NCBI RefSeq assembly: GCF_011326725.1
Contig: NZ_JAANCO010000001.1
Coordinates: 806,001 to 870,000 of the forward strand
Direction of reading: 5' to 3'
Length of the DNA: 64,000 nucleotides
From: Microbacterium excoecariae
GTDB lineage: Bacteria; Actinomycetota; Actinomycetes; Actinomycetales; Microbacteriaceae
In this document: positions 24,234 to 32,855 of the stretch, in pieces
Layout of the letters: the number at the start of each line of letters is the position of its first letter
How positions within the stretch are numbered: position 1 is the stretch's first letter
Notes under the pieces: generated by a model
The model's input: the letters and a program-made list of their open reading frames with translations, nothing else
What the model was told of the DNA's origin: nothing
Databases searched by the model: none
Translations under genes and position numbers: made by a program

Positions 24234-26147
24234 ATGGGCCACACAACGCGGATGACGGTGGGCCAGGCCCTCGTTGAGTTCCTCGCGAACCAGTGGACGG
24301 TCGACGGCGACCACGTCGAGCGGACCATCCCCGCGACCTTCGGCATCTTCGGGCACGGCAACGTGGCGGGCCTCGGTCAGGCGCTGCGCCAGGCGAACGC
24401 CGACCGTCCCGACCTGATGCCGTACCATCAGGCGCGCAACGAGCAGGCGATGGTGCACCAGGCCGTCGGCTTCGCCCGCATGCACCGCCGGCGCGCGACC
24501 TACGCGGCCGCGGCCTCGGTGGGCCCCGGCGCCGCGAACATGCTCACGGGCGCGGCGCTCGCGACCGCGAACCGGCTGCCCGCCCTGCTGCTGCCCAGCG
24601 ACACCTTCGCGACGCGGGTCGCGGATCCGGTGCTGCAGCAGCTCGAGCACCCGCACGACCCGGGGATCCAGGTCACCGACGCCTTCCGGCCGGTGTCGCG
24701 GTTCTTCGACCGCGTCCAGCGCCCGGAGCAGCTGTTCTCGATCGCGCTCGCCGCGATGCGCGTGCTGACGGATCCGGCCGAGACGGGCGCCGTGACGATC
24801 GCGCTTCCTGAGGACGTGCAGGCCGAGGCGCTCGACGTTCCCGACGAGTTCCTCGCGCGCCGCGAGTGGCACGTGCGCCGCCCCCGCCCCGACCGGGGCG
24901 CCCTCGAGCGCGCCGTGCGGGCCATCCGGGCGGCCGAGCGCCCCCTCATCGTCGCCGGCGGCGGCGTCCTCTACGCGGACGCCGAGAACGAGCTGCGCGC
25001 GCTCGTGGAGGCCACGGGGATCCCCGTGGGCACGTCCCAGGCGGGCGGCGGCGTCCTCGACTGGGAGCACCCGCAGAACCTCGGCGGCGTGGGCGCGACC
25101 GGAACGCTCGCCGCGAACCGCCTCGCGGCGGACGCGGACGTCGTGATCGGCATCGGTACGCGCTACAGCGACTTCACGACGGCCTCGCGCACCGCGTTCC
25201 AGAACCCCGACGTGACGTTCGTGAACATCAACGTCGCGCCGTTCGACGCCCACAAGCACGGCACGCAGGTGCCCGTGATCGCCGACGCCCGCGAGGCGCT
25301 CGTCGAGCTGGCCGACGCGCTCGCCGGCGTCTCGGTGTCCGCGGCGTACGCCGAGACCATCGCGCGCGAAAAGGCCGACTGGGACCGCACGGTCGACGAG
25401 GCGTTCGCGCCGTCGGGCCTCGCGCTCCCGGGCCAGCCGGAGATCATCGGCGCCGTGCAGGCAGCGTCGGCGCCCGAGGACGTCGTCGTCCAGGCCGCGG
25501 GCTCGCTCCCGGGCGACCTGCACAAGCTGTGGCGGGTGCGGGATCCGCTCGGTTACCACGTGGAATACGCCTTCAGCTGCATGGGCTATGAGATCGCGGG
25601 CGGCCTCGGCGCGAAGCGCGGCGCGCTCGCCGACGGCTCCGACCGCGACGTCATCGTCATGGTCGGCGACGGCTCGTACCTCATGCTGAACACCGAGCTC
25701 GTGACCGCCGTCGCGGAGGGGATCAAGCTCATCGTGGTCCTCATCCAGAACCACGGATACGCGTCGATCGGGCACCTCTCGGAGACCGTCGGATCCGAGA
25801 GGTTCGGCACGCAGTATCGCGCCTACGACCGTGACGAGCGAAACTTCCAGGGCGAGGACATCCTGCCCGTGGACCTCGCGGCCAACGCGCGCAGCTACGG
25901 CATCGAGACGGTCGAGATCGCGCCGGGCCCGGGCGCGATCGACGATCTGCGGGCGGCGATCGGGCGCGCGAAGGCGTCGCCGGAATCGACCGTCATCCAC
26001 ATCAACAGCGACCCGCTGATCTACGCGCCCGACGGCGCGGGGTGGTGGGACGTGCCCGTGGCCGAGGTCTCGACCCTCGAAGCGACGCGGAGCGCCCGCG
26101 CCGACTACCTCGAGCAGCGACGCGCGCAGCGACCGCTCCTCGGCTGA
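24234..26147 (+). CDS. iolD: 3D-(3,5/4)-trihydroxycyclohexane-1,2-dione hydrolase IolD
   Basis: Thiamine-diphosphate enzyme that opens the inositol ring. The 637-aa protein has the three-part fold of TPP enzymes. The N-terminal pyrimidine-binding part has YHQARNEQAMVHQAVGFAR near residues 63-81, including the Glu that activates TPP. The middle domain has PLIVAGGGVLYADAENELRA. The C-terminal PP domain has the motif MVGDGSYLMLNTEL, then IQNHGYASIG. It is in one operon with iolB and iolE. The length is typical of IolD. Confidence 0.93.
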   Translation: MGHTTRMTVGQALVEFLANQWTVDGDHVERTIPATFGIFGHGNVAGLGQALRQANADRPDLMPYHQARNEQAMVHQAVGFARMHRRRATYAAAASVGPGAANMLTGAALATANRLPALLLPSDTFATRVADPVLQQLEHPHDPGIQVTDAFRPVSRFFDRVQRPEQLFSIALAAMRVLTDPAETGAVTIALPEDVQAEALDVPDEFLARREWHVRRPRPDRGALERAVRAIRAAERPLIVAGGGVLYADAENELRALVEATGIPVGTSQAGGGVLDWEHPQNLGGVGATGTLAANRLAADADVVIGIGTRYSDFTTASRTAFQNPDVTFVNINVAPFDAHKHGTQVPVIADAREALVELADALAGVSVSAAYAETIAREKADWDRTVDEAFAPSGLALPGQPEIIGAVQAASAPEDVVVQAAGSLPGDLHKLWRVRDPLGYHVEYAFSCMGYEIAGGLGAKRGALADGSDRDVIVMVGDGSYLMLNTELVTAVAEGIKLIVVLIQNHGYASIGHLSETVGSERFGTQYRAYDRDERNFQGEDILPVDLAANARSYGIETVEIAPGPGAIDDLRAAIGRAKASPESTVIHINSDPLIYAPDGAGWWDVPVAEVSTLEATRSARADYLEQRRAQRPLLG

Positions 26148-26185
26148 CCCGACGACACCTGTCAACGACGACGAAACGAGACACC

Positions 26186-27136
26186 ATGACGACCGTGAAC
26201 CCCGCCGCACGCGAAGGCGTCGCAGCCTCCCACCAGGGCCTGCGCATCGGCACCGCCCCCGATTCCTGGGGCGTGTGGTTCCCCGACCACCCCGGGCAGG
26301 TCCCGTGGCGCCGCTTCCTCGACGAGGTCGTGGACGCGGGCTACACCTGGATCGAGCTCGGCCCGTACGGGTACCTGCCGACGGATCCGCACGAGCTGGA
26401 GGACGAGCTCGGGACGCGCGGGCTGAAGCTGTCGGGCGGCACGGTGTTCACCGGCTTCCACAAGTCGGGCGACGAGTGGAAGCGCGCGTGGGACCAGGCG
26501 GTCAAGGTCGCGGGCCTCGCCTCGCAGCTCGGCGCCGAGCACATCGTCGTCATCCCCGACCTCTGGCGCAGCGACGCGACAAGCGAGACGCTCGAGCCGC
26601 GCACGCTGACGAACAAGCAGTGGGCCAGCCTCGCGTCCGGGCACGACCGGCTCGGCCGGGCCCTGCTCGAGGAGTTCGGCGTGAAGCAGCAGTTCCACTC
26701 GCACGCGGACAGCCACGTCGGCACGACGCGCGAGGTGACGCGCTTCCTCGACGAGACGGATCCGCGGTTCACGAATCTCTGCCTCGACACGGGACACTTC
26801 GCGTATTACGGCGGCGACAACCTGTCGCTCATCGAGTCGCGCCCCGAGCGAATCGGCTACCTGCACCTCAAGCAGGTCGACCCGTCGCTGCTGTTCGACG
26901 TGCTCAAGAACGACGTGCCGTTCGCTGAGGCCGTCGCCGACGGCATCATGATCGAGCCGCCGCACGGGATCCCCGACCTCGCCCCGATCATCGAGGCCGC
27001 CGCGCGCATCTCGCCCGACATCTTCGCGATCGTCGAGCAGGACATGTTCGGCTGCGCGGTCGATACGCCGTTCCCCATCGCGCGGCGCACCCGCGAGCAC
27101 ATCTTCGGCTGCACCCACTTCGCGCGCCAGCGCTGA
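26186..27136 (+). CDS. iolE: Inosose dehydratase IolE
   Basis: Removes water from 2-keto-myo-inositol (scyllo-inosose). This 316-aa xylose-isomerase-like TIM barrel carries IGTAPDSWGVWFPDHPGQ at residues ~22-39, LSGGTVFTGFHKSG, FHSHADSHVGT, LCLDTGHFAYYGGD and YLHLKQVDP, which supply the metal-binding Glu, Asp and His set, and DIFAIVEQDM near the end. It lies 38 bases after iolD and 17 bases before iolG. The N-terminal ~20 residues before the barrel are slightly longer than usual. Confidence 0.93.
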   Translation: MTTVNPAAREGVAASHQGLRIGTAPDSWGVWFPDHPGQVPWRRFLDEVVDAGYTWIELGPYGYLPTDPHELEDELGTRGLKLSGGTVFTGFHKSGDEWKRAWDQAVKVAGLASQLGAEHIVVIPDLWRSDATSETLEPRTLTNKQWASLASGHDRLGRALLEEFGVKQQFHSHADSHVGTTREVTRFLDETDPRFTNLCLDTGHFAYYGGDNLSLIESRPERIGYLHLKQVDPSLLFDVLKNDVPFAEAVADGIMIEPPHGIPDLAPIIEAAARISPDIFAIVEQDMFGCAVDTPFPIARRTREHIFGCTHFARQR

Positions 27137-27153
27137 CCTCAAGGAGACACGAC

Positions 27154-28167
27154 ATGACCACCACCCTCCGCATCGGGGTCGTCGGCGCCGGAGCCATGGG
27201 CGCCGACCACATCCAGCGCATCCAGAACCGGATCTCGGGCGCGACCGTCGCCGCCGTCATCGAGCCCGACGAGGCGCGGGCGCGCCAGGCCGCCGCCGCG
27301 GCCCCCGGCGCCGCGACCTTCGCGCGGATCGAGGACGCGATCGCGGCCGACGCGATCGACGCGGCCCTCGTGGCCGTTCCCGGGCCGTTCCACCTGCCCG
27401 TGTTGCTCCCCGCCCTCGAGGCGGGCCTCCCCATCCTCTGCGAGAAGCCCCTCACCCCCGATTCGGCGACGTCGCTGCAGGTGCTCGAGGCCGAGCAGAA
27501 GCTCGACCGACCGCACATCCAGGTCGGCTTCATGCGGCGCTTCGATCCCGAGTACGCCGAGCTGCGCGAGCTGATCGCGTCCGGCGATGCGGGCGAGCTC
27601 GTCATGCTGCGCTGCGCGCACCGCAACCCGTCGGTCCCCGACAGCTACCTGCAGCCGATGCTCATCACGGACTCCGTCGTGCACGAGTTCGACGTCGTGC
27701 CGTGGCTCGCCGGATCCCCGATCCGCTCCGTCGAGGTGAAGTTCCCCCGCGCGAACCCGCGCACCCCGGAGCGCCTGCGCGAGCCGATCCTCGTGATCAT
27801 GGAGCTCGAGAACGGCGTGCTCGTGGACGTCGAGATGAACGTCAGCGTGCAGTTCGGCTACCAGGTCACGACCGAGGCCGTGCTCTCGGAGGGCGTCGCG
27901 CGCATCGGCGAGCCGAAGGGCCTGCGCCTGTGGCGCGGCGCGCAGGTCGCACAGCGCGAGCACACGAGCTTCACGACGCGGTTCGCCGAGGCGTACGACA
28001 ACGAGATCCAGCGGTGGGTCGACGCCGTGCGCGCCGGCACGCTGGTCGACGGCCCCAACGCGTGGGACGGCTACCTCGTGGCCCTCGCCTGCGAGGCCGG
28101 CGTCCGCGCCCTCGAGGGCGGCGTGCACGCCGTCGAGTCCGCCGAGCGACCCGCGTTCTACGCCTGA
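27154..28167 (+). CDS. iolG: Inositol 2-dehydrogenase IolG
   Basis: Oxidises myo-inositol to scyllo-inosose with NAD+, the first step of the path. This 337-aa Gfo/Idh/MocA enzyme has GVVGAGAMGADHIQRI (6-21), LCEKPLTPDSAT with the conserved EKP motif, and LITDSVVHEFDVVPWLAGSP, with the family catalytic Asp/His in DSVVHEFD. HIQVGFMRRFDPEY is typical of true IolG proteins, which makes this, and not the other three Gfo/Idh genes of the cluster, the best candidate. AAGGAG precedes the ATG. Confidence 0.92.
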   Translation: MTTTLRIGVVGAGAMGADHIQRIQNRISGATVAAVIEPDEARARQAAAAAPGAATFARIEDAIAADAIDAALVAVPGPFHLPVLLPALEAGLPILCEKPLTPDSATSLQVLEAEQKLDRPHIQVGFMRRFDPEYAELRELIASGDAGELVMLRCAHRNPSVPDSYLQPMLITDSVVHEFDVVPWLAGSPIRSVEVKFPRANPRTPERLREPILVIMELENGVLVDVEMNVSVQFGYQVTTEAVLSEGVARIGEPKGLRLWRGAQVAQREHTSFTTRFAEAYDNEIQRWVDAVRAGTLVDGPNAWDGYLVALACEAGVRALEGGVHAVESAERPAFYA

Positions 28168-28178
28168 GAAGACCCGCC

Positions 28179-29045
28179 ATGGTGCGCATCGCGATCGACC
28201 TGACGCCCTACAACGACGCCGTCGCGCTCCTGGAGTTCCCCGAGCTCGCGGCGCGGCTCGGATACGAGTACCTGCAGCTGACGCCGAACCCCGACTTCGG
28301 GCGGCACTTCCACCGCCCGAAGGTGGACACCGCGATGATCCGGCAGCTCAAGAAGCGCGCGTCGGACGCCGGCGTGACCCTCACCTCCGTGCAGCCCGTC
28401 CAGCGCTTCGGAGGCCCGGATCCGCGCGACGTCGAGATGGCCGTGTTCAACGCGGCGCGGTACATCGAGGTCGCGGCCGAGCTCGGGGCGCCGGTCATCA
28501 ACACGGAGTTCTCGGGGCGCCCCGAGCGCGAGGAGGAGTCGGAGTACAGCTTCTATCGCTCGATGGAGCAGCTCCTCCCCATCGCCGAGCGCGAGGGCGT
28601 GACGATCAACTTCGACCCGCACCCGGACGACTTCGTCGAGGACGGCCTCGAGGCCTGGCGGATCATCCGCGGCCTCGACAGCGACCGCGTGGGCTTCGTC
28701 TACGTGGCCGCGCACACCTTCCACCTCGGCGATCGGGCGGCGACGCTCCTGCCGGAGGTGGGCGATCGCCTCGGCGCCGTGTTCGCGGCCGACACGTTCG
28801 ACCACAGGCGCTCGCACGGCCTGCGCTACATCACGAACCCACCCGGAAACGCCGCGCGCGTGCACCAGCACCTCCGCATCGGCGACGGTGACGTCGACTT
28901 CGACACGCTATTCGCGACGCTGCGCGAGACCGGCTACCTCGACCGCCCCGACGCGCTGATCGTCTCGAACGTCTTCGCCGAGGACGAGCGCGCCGACGAG
29001 GTCTCTCGCTTCCAACTTGCGCGGATCCGCGAGCTGATCGGCTGA
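28179..29045 (+). CDS. iolH: Sugar-phosphate isomerase/epimerase family protein IolH
   Basis: This 288-aa xylose-isomerase-like TIM barrel matches IolH of inositol clusters, whose exact reaction is unsettled. It shows ELAARLGYEYLQLTPNPDFG, FHRPKVDT, APVINTEFSGRPE, VTINFDPHPDDFVEDG and YVAAHTFHLGD, with the acidic and His residues usual for the metal site. The ATG at 28179 lies 11 bases after iolG. A strong terminator follows, so it is the last gene of the iolC-iolH operon. Confidence 0.85.
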   Translation: MVRIAIDLTPYNDAVALLEFPELAARLGYEYLQLTPNPDFGRHFHRPKVDTAMIRQLKKRASDAGVTLTSVQPVQRFGGPDPRDVEMAVFNAARYIEVAAELGAPVINTEFSGRPEREEESEYSFYRSMEQLLPIAEREGVTINFDPHPDDFVEDGLEAWRIIRGLDSDRVGFVYVAAHTFHLGDRAATLLPEVGDRLGAVFAADTFDHRRSHGLRYITNPPGNAARVHQHLRIGDGDVDFDTLFATLRETGYLDRPDALIVSNVFAEDERADEVSRFQLARIRELIG

Positions 29046-29062
29046 TTCGCCACCCGCACCGT

Positions 29063-29116
29063 GCCGCCCGCGGATCCGCTCCTTCCTCCCGCCGGAGGAG
29101 CGGATCCGCGGGCGGC
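29063..29116 (+). terminator. Strong terminator after iolH
   Basis: Perfect 20-bp arms, 29063-29082 and 29097-29116, flank a 14-base loop, followed by ATCTTTC. Both arms contain GGATCC. It ends the iolC-iolH operon. Confidence 0.8.
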
Positions 29117-29140
29117 ATCTTTCGCACGCAAGGAGACCTC

Positions 29141-29917
29141 ATGACCTGGGCGACCTATCCGTACGCCGGGAGCCGCGTCGTCGTGACGGGCGCGGGCAGC
29201 GGCATTGGCCGCGCGATCGCGCACGCTTTCCTCGACGCGGGCGCCGCCGTCACGCTCGTCGGGCGCACGCGACGCACGCTGGAGGAGACCGCGGCGCGCG
29301 CGCCCGACCGGGCGCGCGTCCACGTGGCCGACGTCTCGCGCCGCGACGACATCGATCGCACGATCGCCGACGTCGCGGACGACGGCATCGACGTCGTCGT
29401 CGCGTGCGCGGGCCTCAGCGAGCACGGGCGCATCGAGGAGCTCACCGACGCCTCCTGGGAGCGGATGCGCTCGCTCAACCTCGACGGCACCATCTTCCTG
29501 GCGCGCGCCGCGATGCCGCACCTGCGCCGGGCCCGCGGCTCGTTCCTCGCGGTCTCGTCGATCGCGGGGCTGGGAGGGGACTGGTCGCAGCCGGGGTACA
29601 GCGCGTCGAAGGCCGGCGTCAACGCCCTCGTCCAGGCCATGGCGATGGACGAGGGGCGCGCGGGCGTGCGCGTCAACGCGATCGCGCCGGGCTTCACGCG
29701 CACCCAGCAGACGGCAGACCGACTGGACGACCCCGAGTTCTCCCGGGCGCTCCTCGACCGCGTCGCGCTCGATCGGGCCGCGGAGCCGGGCGACATCGCG
29801 GCCGCGGCGCTGTTCCTCGCGAGCCCGGACGCGGCGTACATCACGGGCGTGGTGCTCCCCGTCGACGGCGGCACGACGGCATCGGTAGGGACGCCGCGTC
29901 CGATCGCACACGCCTGA
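29141..29917 (+). CDS. SDR dehydrogenase in the inositol cluster
   Basis: This 258-aa classical SDR has VVVTGAGSGIGRAIAHAF (13-30), the Ser of SSIAGLGG, YSASKAGVNAL as YxxxK, and ITGVVLPVDGGTT near the end. An Arg after the first motif (LVGRTRR) favours NADPH or mixed use. It sits after the iol operon terminator, 24 bases after the hairpin, and before the transporter operator. A role with an inositol isomer or related sugar is suggested by place only. AAGGAG precedes the ATG. Confidence 0.82.
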   Translation: MTWATYPYAGSRVVVTGAGSGIGRAIAHAFLDAGAAVTLVGRTRRTLEETAARAPDRARVHVADVSRRDDIDRTIADVADDGIDVVVACAGLSEHGRIEELTDASWERMRSLNLDGTIFLARAAMPHLRRARGSFLAVSSIAGLGGDWSQPGYSASKAGVNALVQAMAMDEGRAGVRVNAIAPGFTRTQQTADRLDDPEFSRALLDRVALDRAAEPGDIAAAALFLASPDAAYITGVVLPVDGGTTASVGTPRPIAHA

Positions 29918-29926
29918 CATGTGCAA

Positions 29927-29955
29927 TTGACAGGACATTAGAACCTGCCTATTCT
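29927..29955 (+). promoter_or_regulatory. Promoter of the sugar/inositol transporter
   Basis: TTGACA (29927-29932), then 17 bases, then TATTCT (29950-29955). This is one of the best consensus promoters in the window. The operator at 29928 overlaps the -35 box, as expected for repression. Confidence 0.7.
29928..29937. promoter_or_regulatory. Cluster operator site 3 (TGACAGGACA)
   Basis: Lies on the -35 box of the transporter promoter. The 10 bases are identical to site 1. Confidence 0.65.
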
Positions 29956-29987
29956 TATCTCACCATCCCCGCGACGAAGGAGTCATG

Positions 29988-31448
29988 ATGGCCACAGCAT
30001 CCTCGGATCCGCACACTCTGCCGCCCCTGACGAAGGGGCCTCACTCCAGCAGACTCGGACTCATCTCGATCGTCGCCTGCCTCGGCGGGCTGCTGTTCGG
30101 ATACGACACCGGCGTGATCAACGGCGCGCTGCCGTCGCTCGCCGAGGAGATGGGCTTGACGGCGCTCTCCGAGGGCGTCGTCACCTCGTCCCTTGTGTTC
30201 GCCGCCGCGATCGGCGCGATCGCGGGCGGGCGCATCTCCGACGCGATCGGGCGGCGCCGGACGATCCTCATCCTCGCCGTGCTGTTCTTCGTGGGATCCG
30301 TCGTCGTCGTGACAACGCCCAACGTCGAGCTCCTCGTCTTCGGCCGGATCCTCCTGGGGCTCGGCGTCGGCGGCGCGTCCGCCGTGGTGCCCGTGTTCCT
30401 CGCCGAGCTCGCCCCATTCGAGATCCGCGGATCCATCACGGGGCGCAACGAGCTCGCGATTGTGAGCGGCCAGCTCGCCGCCTTCGTCATCAACGCCATC
30501 ATCGGCAACGTCTGGGGCCACATCGACGGCGTCTGGCGGCTGATGTTCGCGGTCTGCGCGCTCCCCGCGATCGCGCTGTTCTTCGGCATGCTCCGGATGC
30601 CGGAGTCGCCGCGCTGGCTCATCGAGAAGGGCCGGAACGCCGAGGCGCTCGCGGTGCTGAAGACCGTGCGCTCGGAGGAGCGCGCCGAGGCCGAGATCGC
30701 CGAGATCGAGCAGACCGCGCGGGCCGAGCGTGCGGGAGCCGTCGGCCTCCGCGCCGTGTTCCAGAACAAGTGGCTTGTGCGCATCCTCCTCGTCGGCGTG
30801 GGCCTCGGCATCGCGCAGCAGCTGACCGGCATCAACTCGGTCATGTACTACGGCAACGTCATCCTCACGGAGTCCGGCTTCGAGCAGAACGCGGCGCTCA
30901 TCGCGAACATCGCGCCCGGCGTGATCGCGGTCGTCGGCGGCGTCATCGCCCTGTACCTCATGGACCGCGTCGACCGGCGCAAGACCATCATCACGGGCTT
31001 CACGCTGACGACGATCTCCCACGTGCTCATCGGCGTCGCGTCGATGGTGCTCCCGGAGGACAGCGCGGCGCGCCCCTTCGTGATCCTCGCGCTCGTCGTC
31101 ATCTTCGTCGGATCCATGCAGACCTTCCTCAACATCGCCGTGTGGGTCTATATCGCCGAGGTCTTCCCGCTGCACATGCGCGGCGTCGGGACCGGCGTGT
31201 CGATCTTTATGCTGTGGATCACGAACGGCTTCCTGTCGCTCTACTTCCCGTCCATGGTTGAGGGGATGGGCATCACGGGCACCTTCTTCCTCTTCGCCGG
31301 CGTCGGCGTGGTGGCGCTCATCTTCGTGATCACGCAGTTGCCCGAAACCCGCGGCCGCACGCTCGAGCAGCTCGAAGAGGGCGTGACGACCGGCACGATC
31401 TTCACCATGTCCAAGCGCGACCAGGTCTTCCACCAGGCGCGTCGATAA
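29988..31448 (+). CDS. MFS sugar porter, probable myo-inositol transporter (IolT-like)
   Basis: This ~486-aa, 12-helix major facilitator of the sugar-porter family resembles IolT of Bacillus and Corynebacterium. Signatures are FGYDTGVINGALPSLAEEMG, GRISDAIGRRRTILI, the PESPRWLIEKGR loop, QQLTGINSVMYYGN, DRVDRRKTIITGF and the final PETRGRTLEQLEE. It is a proton or sodium symporter in the membrane. Two adjacent ATGs exist; 29988 gives a better spacing (5 bases) from AAGGAG than 29985 (2 bases). The upstream promoter with operator ties it to inositol control. Confidence 0.88.
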   Translation: MATASSDPHTLPPLTKGPHSSRLGLISIVACLGGLLFGYDTGVINGALPSLAEEMGLTALSEGVVTSSLVFAAAIGAIAGGRISDAIGRRRTILILAVLFFVGSVVVVTTPNVELLVFGRILLGLGVGGASAVVPVFLAELAPFEIRGSITGRNELAIVSGQLAAFVINAIIGNVWGHIDGVWRLMFAVCALPAIALFFGMLRMPESPRWLIEKGRNAEALAVLKTVRSEERAEAEIAEIEQTARAERAGAVGLRAVFQNKWLVRILLVGVGLGIAQQLTGINSVMYYGNVILTESGFEQNAALIANIAPGVIAVVGGVIALYLMDRVDRRKTIITGFTLTTISHVLIGVASMVLPEDSAARPFVILALVVIFVGSMQTFLNIAVWVYIAEVFPLHMRGVGTGVSIFMLWITNGFLSLYFPSMVEGMGITGTFFLFAGVGVVALIFVITQLPETRGRTLEQLEEGVTTGTIFTMSKRDQVFHQARR

Positions 31449-31470
31449 CCCCTTAACACCCCCACACGGG

Positions 31471-31533
31471 CGCGACGCCGCCACGTGGCCACAGGCAGCC
31501 GCACAGAATGCCTGGGCCCGTGGCGGCGTCGCG
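31471..31533. terminator. Large stem-loop after the transporter
   Basis: Perfect 15-bp outer arms, 31471-31485 and 31519-31533, enclose a second small stem (CAGGCA...TGCCTG). It lies between the transporter stop and the ribosome-binding site of the next gene, so it may be a terminator or an mRNA processing structure. Confidence 0.5.
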
Positions 31534-31554
31534 GTCGTAGCGAAAGGAGCAATC

Positions 31555-32745
31555 ATGTCCCACACTCCCCTCGGCATCGCCGTCATCGGCGCCGGAATGG
31601 CCGGGAAGGCCCACGCGAACGCCTACCGACAGGCGACTGCCGTGTACGCGCCGACCCTGCCGGAGGTGCGCCTCGTGTCGATCTGCGACCTGAACGGCGA
31701 GGTCGCCGCCGACGCGGCCGCCCGCTTCGGGTACGAGCGCCACGACACCGACTGGCGCCAGATCGTGGCGGACCCGTCGATTCACGTCGTCAGCGTCGTC
31801 GTCGCGAACTTCCTCCACCGCGAGATCGTCGAGGCCCTCCTCGCCGCCGGCAAGCACGTGCTCTGCGAGAAGCCCCTCAGCGACACGATCGAGGACGCCG
31901 AGGCGATGGCCGAGGCCGCCCGGAACGCGTCGACGGTCGCGCGCATCGGCCTGACCTTCCGGCGCTCGCCGGGGATCGCGTTCATCCGCGACCTGGTGCA
32001 GACGGGGCGCCTCGGCGACGTGCTGCACTTCAGCGGCCGGTACTGGGCTGATTACGGCGCGCACCCCGACGCCCCCATGAGCTGGCGTTACCAGGGCCCC
32101 GCGGGTTCCGGCGCGCTCGCCGACATCGGCAGCCACCTCAGCTACGTCGCCGAGTTCGTGTGCGGCGACATCCGGTCCGTCTCCGGCGCGCGCCTGACGA
32201 CGGCGATCACCGAGCGCCCGAAGCCGCTCGGCGCCGTCGTGGGCCACACCCGCGGGGCCGTGAGCACCGAGACCGCTCCCGTGGAGAACGACGACTACGC
32301 GGGCTTCACGGCGGAGTTCGAGAACGGATCCGGCACGCTCGAGGTCTCGCGCGTCGCGGTCGCGCACCCGACGTCCATGTTCTTCGAGGTCTTCGGCACG
32401 AAGGGCGCGGCCCGGTGGGACCAGCGGAACTTCGCCCAGGTCGAGGTCGCGTTCCACGACGACCCGGCCGACGTGATCGGCTACCGCACCGTGCAGATGG
32501 GCCCCACGCACCCCTACGTGGCGGGCGGTCTCCCGATCGACGCGCCGGGCGCGGGGCACGGCCAGAACGACCAGTTCGTCTTCCAAGCCCGCGCGTTCCT
32601 CGACGAGGTCGTGGGCGCCCCCGAGTCCGCGTCGCTCCCGCGCTGCGCGAGCTTCGAGGAGGGCGTGCGCAACATGCGCCTGCTCGACGCGGTCGTGCGC
32701 TCGCACGCGGCCGACGGCGCGGCCGTCGACGTTCCCGCGCTCTGA
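31555..32745 (+). CDS. Gfo/Idh/MocA-family dehydrogenase
   Basis: This 396-aa NAD(P)-dependent dehydrogenase has AVIGAGMAGKAHANAYRQA in the N-terminal Rossmann fold, VLCEKPLSDTIEDAEAM with EKP, SWRYQGPAGSGALADIGSHL with the catalytic-region Asp/His, and ENDDYAGFTAEFENGSGTLE. It is longer than IolG and closer in layout to the gene at 17776 (shared LADIxSH and VENxDYA blocks). It is rightward, after the transporter, and ends at a nested inverted repeat. A role on another inositol isomer or sugar acid is likely; the substrate is unknown. Confidence 0.85.
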   Translation: MSHTPLGIAVIGAGMAGKAHANAYRQATAVYAPTLPEVRLVSICDLNGEVAADAAARFGYERHDTDWRQIVADPSIHVVSVVVANFLHREIVEALLAAGKHVLCEKPLSDTIEDAEAMAEAARNASTVARIGLTFRRSPGIAFIRDLVQTGRLGDVLHFSGRYWADYGAHPDAPMSWRYQGPAGSGALADIGSHLSYVAEFVCGDIRSVSGARLTTAITERPKPLGAVVGHTRGAVSTETAPVENDDYAGFTAEFENGSGTLEVSRVAVAHPTSMFFEVFGTKGAARWDQRNFAQVEVAFHDDPADVIGYRTVQMGPTHPYVAGGLPIDAPGAGHGQNDQFVFQARAFLDEVVGAPESASLPRCASFEEGVRNMRLLDAVVRSHAADGAAVDVPAL

Positions 32746-32753
32746 CCCGCGCG

Positions 32754-32839
32754 CAACACAACGCAGTCAAGTTTTGCGGGCCGGGGGTCCGGGACGGTGT
32801 GTCCCGGGCCCCCGGCCCATTCTTGACTGCGTTGTGTTG
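32754..32839. repeat. Nested inverted repeat between convergent genes
   Basis: Outer 18-bp perfect arms (32754-32771 and 32822-32839) and inner 18-bp arms (32778-32795 and 32801-32818, one mismatch) flank a 5-base loop. It starts 9 bases after one stop and ends 17 bases before the convergent one, so it can terminate both ways. The AT-richer outer arms and GC-rich inner arms give it a layered form. Confidence 0.75.
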
Positions 32840-32855
32840 TGGGAGGCGCCCGCGG

